From positions 59,818,983 to 59,882,982 of the forward strand of contig CM068580.1 in assembly GCA_035048485.1 (NCBI GenBank): a DNA stretch of 64,000 nucleotides. Reading direction: 5' to 3'. Each line of letters opens with the position of its first letter. The first letter of the stretch is position 1. A program made the position numbers and the translations under genes. The notes beneath the pieces were generated by a model. It had not been told where the DNA came from, did not search any database, and saw only the letters and a program-made list of their open reading frames with translations. Source of the DNA: Pteria penguin. Its lineage: Eukaryota; Mollusca; Bivalvia; Pterioida; Pteriidae. Shown here one piece after another: positions 43,776 to 55,900 of the stretch.

Positions 43776-46700
43776 CTCTTTCTGTGTTTCGGTTCGATTC
43801 GACTGTAAGAACGACTTACAAGAATTTCGTTTTTAATTTCTACTGTTTAGTCATAACGTTATCTCTTTTAAATACAGTTTTAGATTAGCCAATGTCTTTG
43901 ACTTTTATTTAAAAGATTTCTTCGGTGATGGCATATTGTTTATTAATTGGAACATTCTAATTTTATCACAGGAAATTCTAAATACAAAAAGAAAAATGAT
44001 CTCTCAAAGTGTCAGTGGAACTTCAAAATTGAAATTAAAGCATATTATTTTAAAGTTTAAATTTCTATATATGAAAATAATTTATTTGATGTCAGATGAA
44101 TTTCTTTAACGCATCTATCTAATCAGGACCAATGAAGTGATTTACCGGCGCTCAAGGAAGTGATTTACCGGTAATCGCGCGCTGAAATGGATGATGAATT
44201 TAAGAAGACGTGAAAATGTGATGTGGTCTGTAATTGTAAGTTTCTATTTCTAGTATAGAATTCAATGCATACATTATATATACATTGATCTCATCGTATA
44301 AAAGTGATGAATGTACGCTGACTTAAAAAGTTAATGTACATGTCTCAATGACGTTCCCGTGAAGAACTGTATCATAACAAAATGTCATCGTATCGTTACT
44401 GTCGTATCACGATAAGTATCGTATCATGAGGGCAACGTATTGATGTAGCTCTACAAATTGTAGTTACGTCTTAGTTAGTCAATGACATGCTTTTAAATAC
44501 ATAAAATTTAGTACAGTGACAAATGTTATAATGAGTATGACTTCGTGTGAAAAAATAAATTATGAATTTGTAGTCAGAATTTATCAGGACTTAAGTTTTT
44601 TTTTGTCTGGATTAACAGAATTTTCTCCAGGCTGCTATAAGTTTTGGCTGGACTAGCAGGTGGTGTGAAAATGTTGACTGCATCGGAAGTCCAACGAATC
44701 TCCAACAAATTATGTGTTGGTTTATGACATCATAAATAGAACAATAGAAAATCCCCTGAATGTCACGCGGAAGGGTAAATTTGTCGGAGGTTTGTCGGAC
44801 CTTGGATGGCGTCATCAGATTGTAAAATTACGTTCAAATATATTTATGTGTATCCACCCCTTCAATGTTTTTTTTCCGGACATTTCATCGATTAACAGAA
44901 TGTGGAATTAGCAAAGCACGTCATACCCTCGAAACTTGTCTATAAACTGTACGCCTCTCCGTATTCTTCTCAGTCATCATTTACCAAAATTTGTCTCTAT
45001 ACATGTTTCCGTAAAGGTCAATATATTTTTTTTCAAAACTCATCAAAGAAGAAAATTTTTGCAAGCTGTTCCGGCCATTTAGTGGCAAATGGATCAACCT
45101 ACCTGATTAAACATGATGACGATCATTCCCCCTGTTCCTTCTCATTAAGATCTACGAAAATAGCCGATACCGATCCGTAAGGACGTGACAGATCAATAGT
45201 TTTGCCCGACACGAGCTATTCTGAGAGCTTTCCCACGATGTGTAATTTAAGAATACACTCCTATTGATGTGCAAAGATGATGATGCCGTTATAACAAGGA
45301 CCACTTAAAATTCAATTGTTTGATTTGGTTGTATACTACAAATAGAGTCTTTGATCGAACGTAAACGATGCCGTATATTTCAACAAACATAACCGTAAGT
45401 GCTTCATTTCTTGACAGTATGTATTGTGAAAAAATTATTTTTAAAAGCTATTGATAATTGCTACGTTGTCATTTTATGAACAATATGTAATTACTTATCC
45501 GTTTACATTTGTCTATTAGTATTTGGTATAGGATTCGGCATACTGTCTGTATTACCGCGAGAAAACCTGGGTCGAGTGACGAAGGCTAATTTCATGTTAT
45601 AATGATTTTTCCGTCGACTTCTTTAAACATATATATTTATACGATATATAAATATGTGTAATATCGAGTTTTTATATAGAGTTCTCTGCAATTGCTTATT
45701 GGATTCTTAATACGTTGGCTATTGATCTTGATTACCTGAGCAATAGACACCTGGACTGTGTATTTATCGACATTGACTTGTGCTTTCTCTCTCTAGTCTA
45801 GGCTACTTACTTTTAATGATGGGATATATGTACATTTAGGAGTGATATCTACATTTTGATTTCGAGTTGCTAAACTATTACTTTGTTCAATGAAGGATCC
45901 AGCACGGGAACCGTTGGCAGGAACAAACAAGAATCAATAATAACTATGTAGAGTATATGTCTATAAGCTGGAAAGCTCTCTATCGATTACATACATTATA
46001 CTAGAGGGTAATAACAACGTTGGGCCCGAGAGTGACCAATTTACAGTACACGGACAAGTTTGGAAACAACTTAATAACATATGGGACTTCGTATCGCGAA
46101 ATTCCCTGACGCCTAATGTAAGAGTAAAGTTTCACGTACAAGGTCAACTGGCGTCGGTAGAACTCTGTCAACAAGGCTACAGAAGAATATTACATCAGTA
46201 ATTTCTAGTGGCACTGGTTGATAGATGAATCAGCAAAGACAAAGAGGAATTGATATAGCGATTCATTACTGAGGACTGATAGCATCGGTAGAACGATATA
46301 AATCACGATGTCACCTGGTATCGATGGATGTAGTCATGCTGTCAGTTGGCACGTATAAGAGTGACATTTCCCCATGATCAATACAATACCGATTTAGCGA
46401 TACAATCGCGAAAGTAGTTGGCATCGGTAGAAAGTATCGTCATCGCTGTATCGATACAAGTTCAACGATATAGTGATTGGCATAGATTAAACGATACAGT
46501 CCTAAGGTCAGTTAACGTGGTAGTCAATGGTTCTTCAAAGTAACTGGAAATATTTACATTAAATGAAATTTTGGAAATTTCAATTATATATAATATGTTT
46601 TCTAGATTTCTTGGCATATTCATCGAGATATGAATATCATAATTATTCTACTAAGAAGAAATAATCCGTATTTTGATTCATATTGATTTCTGCTCACCGA

Positions 46701-46831
46701 GTTTCCTGGACATTTACATATGGAGTACTGCTGCTGGTGACGTAGTTTTGATTATGTGTACCTTTACCGAACAATTCTTGGCTTCAGTTTAAAGACATTT
46801 TAGTAAGAACAGTACTAAGTGATATACAACC
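43776..46831. other. No gene recognised; region upstream of dystrobrevin exon 1
   Basis: Mostly AT-rich. At 46140-46500 a loosely repeated phrase GGC(A/G)TCGGTAGAA(C) followed by CGATA-type words recurs about four times (near 46151, 46283, 46421 and, weaker, 46484). No TATA or initiator element could be assigned with confidence, though the dystrobrevin promoter may lie in the last part. Confidence 0.4.
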
Positions 46832-46907
46832 ATGGAACTGCTTTCCTACCCCCAGCAGACGTTTTCATCGGTCATACACGACATCAACAAGGAACTCAGG
46901 GAGAAAG
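46832..46907 (+). CDS. Putative first coding exon of dystrobrevin
   Basis: ATG in a good context (ACAACCATGGAA), coding [20 protein letters not shown] and on to REK, with donor AAAG|GTGGGT leaving one base. That base completes a Gly codon with the first two bases of the exon at 54333, so phase fits across a 7.4-kb intron. The sequence itself is not one I recognise, so assignment rests on position, Kozak context and phase. The family homology proper begins at EMRAQ. Confidence 0.55.
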
Positions 46908-49900
46908 GTGGGTCAAGTACCACACTCCTCTTCCTTTACTTTCGCTTTGTTTTCTCTGGATTTAGTTCTTTTATTAACGTTTGTTGTCAGATCTGGTCAG
47001 TGGTCTTGTCGAGAGATGTCATACCAAACGATACTAAACCACGGATTCTGACATTTTTGACTTATTTGGCGGTATTATTTTTCACATTCGATTTAAAGAC
47101 CTATTTTGCAACTTCTTTTTTTAACTAATTTTTTGTTAAATGATTTGTGTCGTTGTTTTTGTCTGTTTTCCAGTATTGATGTTGTGTCGTCACCTCTGAT
47201 ATTTACTAAGGTATAAAACACGGTAAGAATGACGGATGTAGTCGTTAGGATCCATATCCGTTAGGTATGAACCAAATCTGGTCGTTTTATACCGATTTTG
47301 TGTGCATATTATCGCTGTTAATCATCATTTACTAAATATATCAGGTCTTAAACAATATTGTCAATTATTTCTATTTATACCTTCTCAATTTTCTAGCGCC
47401 TAAATCTGTAAATGCTTTATTGTGTATGCACACGGTATGAGTCTGTTTTGTTCCATTGATGTCATTACTGTGGCTTGTAACTTCTCCGTTTCCTTATTAC
47501 GACATAGATGTGTATGATGTGAATTTTTAAAAGGGGTAGCCGAGTAATTGTACTTTTAGTGATGTTTCTGTATTGCGCCAGGGTCGAATCGGAGGACAGA
47601 AAATTACCAACAACATCAGCAACAACAAATAACAACAACAAACAACAGCAACAAAAACAAACAACAGCAACAACAACATAGCATTTATTCTCCTAATTGA
47701 ACATAAAATTACAGTGTAGAGAAAAAAACACACGAAACATATGAAAATAAATAAAAGAAAAATATAATAGAATACTAAAAAAACCAATAATTAAAAAGGG
47801 AGCACATTTTAAAAAAAGTATTAAGTAATTCCATGTTCACAGATTTCATACATTTTCATCATATTGTAAACCTGTTTTACACGAGTTCTTCAGTCCTATA
47901 GAAAATTTACCGGAATACCAGGGCGTAGCTATTTTTCCGAAGTTTTTTTTTTCAAAGGGTTGGTTGATGAGATGCGAGTTAGTGAGCTCAGGAAAGGTAT
48001 AAAATTCACTCAGGACACACTGCTATTTCCCCTTTCCTAAGCACTGACGGTGAATTGGCTATGAAATGAGCGAGATTGGTTTACATTTCTATTATTGTGC
48101 ACATGGCCACGAGATATATCTATGCGCTATCTTCACAGTGCTATGTAATAATGTTCCATATGCTGATATAGACATCCTCTGACTCACGATTCGTCAGCCA
48201 CAGTAGTTTGAATTTCCTTCGGGTTTTATTTTCAACATATGTTGAACACACGATATGTATATCAAGAGACGTTGAGTTGTTATTACATTATTGGAAGAAG
48301 TTTTTAATCTATTATGTTTATTTTATGCACAGGTGAAACACTCGGAACAACATTTTGTTTGTCTTCGAGTATATAGTATATCCAGACTCTTCGGAATAAT
48401 TATATTTTCTGTTTTGATGAAACTTTGTGCTTATGATTAATTGTCAGTAGGGAAATGGAGATGGAATTTGAATAGCAACATAATACAGTTAATCGGTGAT
48501 CGCACCGGATATTTGATTTAACGGCAAGAGTTCGAACCCTGCTGCCCGATAAGCGTTTTCTAAGCGGAGGTACCGCTGTCTTTCAGCTCTCTTTCAGACG
48601 ATCAGACGGTAAACCGAGCCCCCCCCCCCCCCCCCCCGTATCAAGGGAGACTTCGGTATGCTAAAGTGCCCTGAGGGGGGGGGGGTGTCATACTACATAG
48701 GTGAAAATTATGAGGCTGTGCACCAGGCAAGTGCCGCCATCCTGTAAGTTAAATAATTTTAGTACAACGTAATACAATAGCTTTATATGTTATCAGTAGC
48801 ACTTCGGTATTTGGCACCGGCTGAAATGTTAGACGATAAAGCTTATAATTACTGGAGCAAAGTAAACTAATATTATAGATAGATGGTTAGTTGGTTGATC
48901 GGTGTTTTGCGTCGCTTTCAACAATTGTTATATCGCGACATGGAGGCAGGAGGTAACCAACGTCTAGTAGTGCAATCAGGGAATCGAATCCGGATTGTCG
49001 GCGCTACAAGCCAAATGCTTAACACCAAGCCTGCCCCCAGTAAACAACGAAGAAGTACAGAAAGGTTAACCACATCTCAAAGTCCATGGAATAAAAGGAC
49101 AGTATCGTGTACAATGTCATATTTAGATAAATACAAACTCTGTAAAGCTGGTTGGTTGATTGGTGTTTTACGTCGCTTTTAATAATTTTCCAGTTATATC
49201 GCGACATGGAAGTAGGAAGTAACTAACCTCTTAAACATAGTGGCGCCGCAAACCAAGCGCTTAACCTCTACACAAACCTGACCCTGCTACTCTACAGGCA
49301 GAAGCCCTTGTCTTATCACATACAAGCAAAAAGTAGGCATAGTTTGTGCTACAATGACATTTTACTTTACTGTTAATGTATCATATGAAACACCTTAATG
49401 CCGAACTACCGTCCGTTTTAAAATGACGATAATCTACCCGAGTAGATTGGTTAAGAGAATAGTGATGATACGTGTAAATACTCTGCCAGAGAACAAAAAT
49501 CGAACAATCGAACGAACAATTATTATATAATATCCGGAAGCCGGAGCTTTTATACCCGTTAGAAATATGATATACGGCCCTGATTGCCGTGCCGCGATAA
49601 TTAGGAGAATGAATATGATCATAGAAGACTATGAACATGATATCCCCCCAGAATGATAGTGATAAAAGTTTCTAAATACCGAAGCATAATACCCGTGAGA
49701 ATGATTATTGATACACGCTCTCTGGTCTCGATGCCATCGAGTGAGGGAAAGGCCGGGGTGAGGGGGGGGGGACTTCCATGACAAGGGTATATACAGAAAT
49801 GCGGTTGGAATTAGGATATATTTGTAAACTATTCTCATCATAACGACCCCAGCATCGCGTTCGTACCCAAAATACTTGCAAGCAGGTTACACCTCAACCT

Positions 49901-49909
49901 CCAAACCCC

Positions 49910-49954
<45 letters not shown>

Positions 49955-52900
49955 TGGAGCACTATACCAATAGCTCCCTTTAGTTGCCGCGTGACTTTTG
50001 CGACGGTAACGATAAAGTTTCATTACCGGAGCGCAGTTCCTGTAAAAGTAATGACGATGTGAGTCCTCAACTGCTAGAGCGCAATGCACGTGAACATAAT
50101 ACATGCTGAAGATGACCGGGGCACGGTGCCCGTGAGAATAATGAGGATATTAACTCATACTGGTGGAGCACGATCTCTGTGAAAATATAAATACGAGCTG
50201 GAGGTGACCGGAGGACGGCCCCGTGAGGATAGTGAGAATAATAACTCAGATTGATGGAGCACGATCTCTGTAAAAATATGAATAAAGCTGGAGGTGACCG
50301 GAGGACGGCTCTTGATCGCTCTTGATCGCCGAAGAGTGAACTGAGTGAGAATTATGATTATATAAGCTTCCGATTGCCAAATACGACCCCCCCAGTTAAG
50401 TATGACGGTGTATGCTCCTGAGTGCTGGAGCACAATCACTGAGAATAATGGTGATATAAGCTCCCGATTGTCTGAGCACGATCACCGTGAGAGTAATGGT
50501 GATATAAGCTCTTGAGTGCTGGAGCACAATCACCTTGAGAATAATGGTGATATAAGTTCTCGATTGTCTGAGCACGATCACCTTGAGAATAATGGTGATA
50601 TAAGCTCTCGATTGCCGGAGCACAATCTCCTTGAATATAATGACGATATAAGCTCTCGATTGTCGGAGCACGATGCCGATGAGAATAATGAAGGTATTTG
50701 CTCCCGATTATCGGAACACATTCCCGTGAGAATAGTGACGGTATATGCTTTCGATTGCCGTAGCACGATTCCCGTGAAAGTAATCGAAGTCTCCGTGAGA
50801 ATAATGATAATAGAAGCTCTCGATCGCCGGAGAGTGGACCCCTGGACGATAGCGTAAGTAATGATGAAAGAGGCTCCCGATTGTCCGACACAATACCCAT
50901 GAGAATAATGGTGATAGATTCGAGAGAACAGAGCATAATTATAAAAAGCGATATCAATCAATCCTTTCTTTCTCTGCGTTATTATATTTCCCTGTCACAA
51001 ACAACTGAAGTCGAATGTCACCTAATTTACAGCATAATCTGGCGTAAATTATGTCTTTATCACGGCAGTATGCTACGCCATTAGATCGTCTAAGTGGCAT
51101 GAAACCTTCCAAATCAATATCTATTCTGTCGAAAATAACGCCCATCAAGATTAGCTGGTCACTTCATGACTGTTGTCTCCTCCATCATGCACTGTACTTC
51201 AGACACTGGCTACGGGAAGGGGGAGTCGTATATCTATCTGAGATAAATTGCTGTGAAATATGATAGGAGGCTGACATTTAATCGATGATAAGTTAAGAAA
51301 ATTTATTTCATCTTAGAAATGTTATTTTCGTCATTTAGAGAAAAAAATCAGAAGAGTTTACATACTTTGTTCGAAATTTTTTCCATAGTGTTATTCAGGA
51401 TTTTTCTGTTTGCATTTTAAGAATTTCTTCCCTACATGTATGTATACAAGTCTCTGGTTTTATCAGTACCTTTGTGAGTAAGGGATGTTGACACACCTTT
51501 TTTTAGTGCTTTGAATATGTTCATTTGTTGTATATATTGTGTTTATTTGTAATTTCGTTGTACTGTATTTTGCTAAATTGCCATAAGGATAGGTTATGTA
51601 AAAACATTAAAGTTTTTTTATTGATAAGCTTTATATTATAAGCTGAGATACAACAGCCTTCAGACTAACAGCTGACATGAATATACAAGTAGTCATCAGA
51701 GCAATATGAGCCATTTTAGGCCTTTTGTTTAAATTATCTGTTGTCTGTATTGGCTGTGTAAAAGGTTCATGCTTGAATAAATCTTATTAACTAATTTTGT
51801 TATGATATCCCAATGGAGAAATGAAGCCATTCTTGCTGATACAGCTAAACAAAACAAAGGAAAACAATGAATTCATTAATGTATTATGATGTATTACAGC
51901 TCGTTTTCAATTTTAAACTTTGTTAATAATGCATATCATCAGGAGACATGTTTAGAAAATAATCAAGAAAATGTTAGTTTGAAAATGAGCATAGCATCAT
52001 TTTTATGATAAGCATATACATATAAAAAAGTTCGGTTTGTCATGAAAGGTATATGCTATTACACTATGAGGAGTAACTTGTGTGATTATCATTTAACACA
52101 GGTTTATTGTTTTCAGCTCACCTGAGCCAAAGGCTCAAGTGAGCTATAGTCATAGTGTGCCGTCCGTCGTCGTCGGTGTCTTCGTTGTCGTCTGTCCGTC
52201 GTTAACTTTTTCACTTTTTCGACTTCTTCTCTAGAACTACATTGCAGATTTGGATCAAACTTTGTGTAAATGATGTACTCAAGGTCTCCTACTAAAATTG
52301 TCTTCGGGATCCAGATTCCCTCAGGGGTGGATCCAGGGCGGGGCCAAAAGTGCCCAAAACGGTACCCCTCTTCAGACATCTTGTCCTCCAGAACCAGTAC
52401 ATAAATGGGGAAACTAATTGCATTTCAACAATCTATAAAGATGGGTTATTAAAAATTATGTTCGAGGTTAAGATCCGTCAAATAGAAATTTATGCTTTTT
52501 TGACGTGTTTCTGGACTTAGTCATTTCAATGAAGAAAAGTGTCATGTTTTTCAGTTAATTGACATTGATGATTTCTTAATGACTATTTTGATCATAATTG
52601 TGGTAAGGAATATTATTGTGAAAGAATTTTGTCAATATCTCAATTATTGGATTTTTTATGAATTTTTTAAGACTTCCAAAAAAAAAGGGGGGGGAGGTGG
52701 GGGTTGGCCATTTTTCACATTTTCAACTTTTTCTACAAAACCACATGGAGAGTAGCGGTTCAAATCCAGCTGTGGTCAAAATTTTTTTTTTGAAGTTAGA
52801 TCTGGACAATATTTGAAACAATTGTTGTTCATGACCCAGACTTGAAATCAGTCAACAAAAGGCCCCACCTAAAGAAAATGACTAACTTGTTGCCCTGAAT

Positions 52901-55900
52901 GACATCTTGCAGAGACAAAGGAAATGCTTAATATCAAAATCACCTGGATGTGCAAAAAAGTGTTGTTTTTTACTCTAGCCTGAAATAAAATTTGACATAT
53001 TTTCAACATCTGTGTTGACTTAGTCACATTAATGCAAAAATAAATGAATTCTTCCTTCATGCATGAATGATCATCTAGGTACTCAGGTGAGCGATATAAA
53101 CCCACTTGGGCCTCTTGTTTTTTTGTGGCAGCATCATCAGTTAGTAAAGGACACTCACCCCTAAATAGGTATTCAGAAATGATTATCTGCTCACTAGATG
53201 GTATTTCTATGCATTCCCTATCAAACTTTGTGGTTAATGTACAGATTTGACATGTGCTTTAGAGAATAAATTTCACCTAGAACCACTGTAAATTTGTAAT
53301 TTAGGTAAAATCAGCAAATACAGGTACATTATTCTTAAATTTGGATATGACTGCATAAAAGAGCCATTGTGATATTTTCCTTGCATGTAGCCTACCAAAC
53401 AGCAAACAAGCCTAGTATATAATAAAATTAAGTTAACCTTGCACTCCACCTGAAATTAGTACAAAAAGACTCAAAAATGAGCTTCTCTCGTGATATTTTG
53501 CAAATCTATGCCACTTTGGCCCTATATTAAAACAAACTTTTTCATGTGTCATTTGGTGGATATTCATAACAAGAAACTACAAATAAATTGATATGTCAGC
53601 AAATTTTATTTTTTGTGAAAATACTAGGTTGGTAGTGGGAATAGTGACCCCAGTCCTACAAAAAATCATTGGGCTAACAATGGGTATTGGTGACCCAACC
53701 CTACAAAATATCACTAGGTTACTTAGTAGTGGGGATTGGAGACCCCAGCCTTACACTACATTCCGGGTGGAACTTTGAATGTCCACTGTCCACAGTGGGC
53801 AGTCCACCTGAAATTTCAGTGGGCATTAGGAATGGACATTTACTTGAGCTATCAAGCTGTCTACTTACCTGTATGTTAATTCCAACTGGCTCTTACAAGA
53901 ATGTCCACTGTGTCCAGTGGACATTTTTAATGCCCACTCTAAAAATGCCCACTGTGACCAGTGGGCAAATTAAGTTCCACCTGCACTGTACTGTACAGTA
54001 TGAACATTGTCATGTCAACCCTAACTATTAGAAAAGATATCACAAACCAAGACAAGAACAGTTTTATACCAGTGTACATGAATATGTCTTGTATAATGTA
54101 TTTCATATAAATATTTTATTCCCTTATATAGCGTTTTCAGTAAATGTAACAACTTATCTAGACGAAAACAATGTAAATGATGAAGGTTAATATCGTGTTT
54201 TCGACCATTGATTGCATTGGCAATACAATCATTTCACACTCTATAAAGCATTATCATATGACACTAGTTCTCACATAATCACTATGTCATGGTAAGCATG
54301 AATAATTCAGCTCAATTGATTTCTGCATTTAGGATATTTACATGGTAATTCAGGGGAAGATAATAAAACTCTGGATGATTTAGGCCCCATGTCCAAGTCA
54401 CCTGGAGACAGTAAGGCCCTGCAGACTGAGATGAGTAAGTACTTAGTTCTACAGTGTGGCAAGAATTATGAAAGATAAAGTCATTATAATGCCCAGGGAG
54501 CCATTATAATGCCCAGGGGTGTTTTTATAATGTGTTATGCCTTATTCGGGTAGATTGATTAAAAACTAAAATGAACTTTTGACAAGAAATCATATGAAAC
54601 ACATCTTCTGGGATGTCCATTATTTGATAAAAATTTTGAGAATTTGAATCATGTCAGATAAGTTCTTAGATGTAAAGCTAATGGCACTGAATTCATAGAA
54701 ATTAAAAACATAAGGTATGTCATGAACCCATAGTAAAAGAATAAAGTAGTGCATTAATAGTGTTTGCATATCTCATAAAACTGTACTTTTAGATAAAATT
54801 AAACATGTTTTTTATCAGAACATTACAGATGAGATAGTCTCTAGTAATACTGCTTAAAAATTTGATTCTGAGATGGCTAAAACTAATTTTTTATTATGTG
54901 TGATATCATTGTATTGAATGAAATTGTTCTTTTATATGTATGTCCTAGGAGTTCAGTTTGTAAGCTACATGTTCAAGGTCTGAGTAGTTCAAATGATAAT
55001 GGTATACTTGGTGAGTGATGGGTTTCTGCTTTTAATGATCTAAGTTCAGTTTTGGGATTGAACCACTATTTTAAGAAATCTGTAACCATGGTAACCACTT
55101 GAATAAAATCTTAACATCATGATATCTCTATGTTAAATGACTCAGTAAACTAATAAAGCAACAGACAAGAAATTATTGTCTTTTGAGAAAAAATTCCGAG
55201 TCATTAAATGTAAATTAAGATAAGGAATATCATATGAGTGGGAAAAGTAATTTAGTCTCGATGGTTTCTCTTTTTGAAATAGTTTTTGGTTTAATTTCTT
55301 GGTTGAAATCTCATATTCACTTTGATGTGTAATAAGAACTCATGATTTATTTTCTAGGGGCACAGAACTTTGATGTGATACGGTTTGCCACATACAGAAC
55401 AGCATGTAAACTGAGATTTATTCAGAAGAAAACAAGCCGTAAGTCTACTTGTATTTTATACGTATTGTTTTACAATAGATCATGATACTTAATAAGTTAT
55501 AATTATACATGTATATATCAATTTAATGTGTGGGCTTGTCAACAGGAAGTATTTGTTAGATTTCGCTACACAGCCTGTTGACTCTAACAAGTGATAGTTC
55601 AACTTCAGTTCTGTTTATATTAAGATAGTTCATTAGTCCAAGTTCCCCAAGTCTCATGTACTTCCAGCCATCATGTTATATAGGATTTCTATCAGTCTTA
55701 TTTGGATGGGGCTGGATTATTTGGAATATTGGGAAAAAGTGCTGATAATGGAGGAATTTGGGTGGGGAGGGGGAAATACAACACAGAACAATTTCTGGGT
55801 ACAATATCAATGTACTATGTATGCAATAGAGCTTGAAATTAGGATTAGTTTCTTGGACATTTTCAACAACAGGAAATTAAGATTTTATAGCTTTTTTTTT

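Noticed and set aside
44902..45180. 92-codon frame upstream of dystrobrevin
   Set aside because: Composition is ordinary for AT-rich noncoding DNA and no domain or phase-compatible splice junction was found.
49838..50104. Frame with a long Arg-Glu run
   Set aside because: The run comes from the (CT)n microsatellite at 49913-49951.
50436..50957. 173-codon minus-strand frame and neighbouring frames
   Set aside because: They are products of the 48-bp minisatellite, whose period is a multiple of three; no splice sites, no start context, no known domain.
52113..52379. 88-codon minus-strand frame
   Set aside because: Reverse of the head of the hairpin-headed repeat at 52117; similar frames would occur in every copy.
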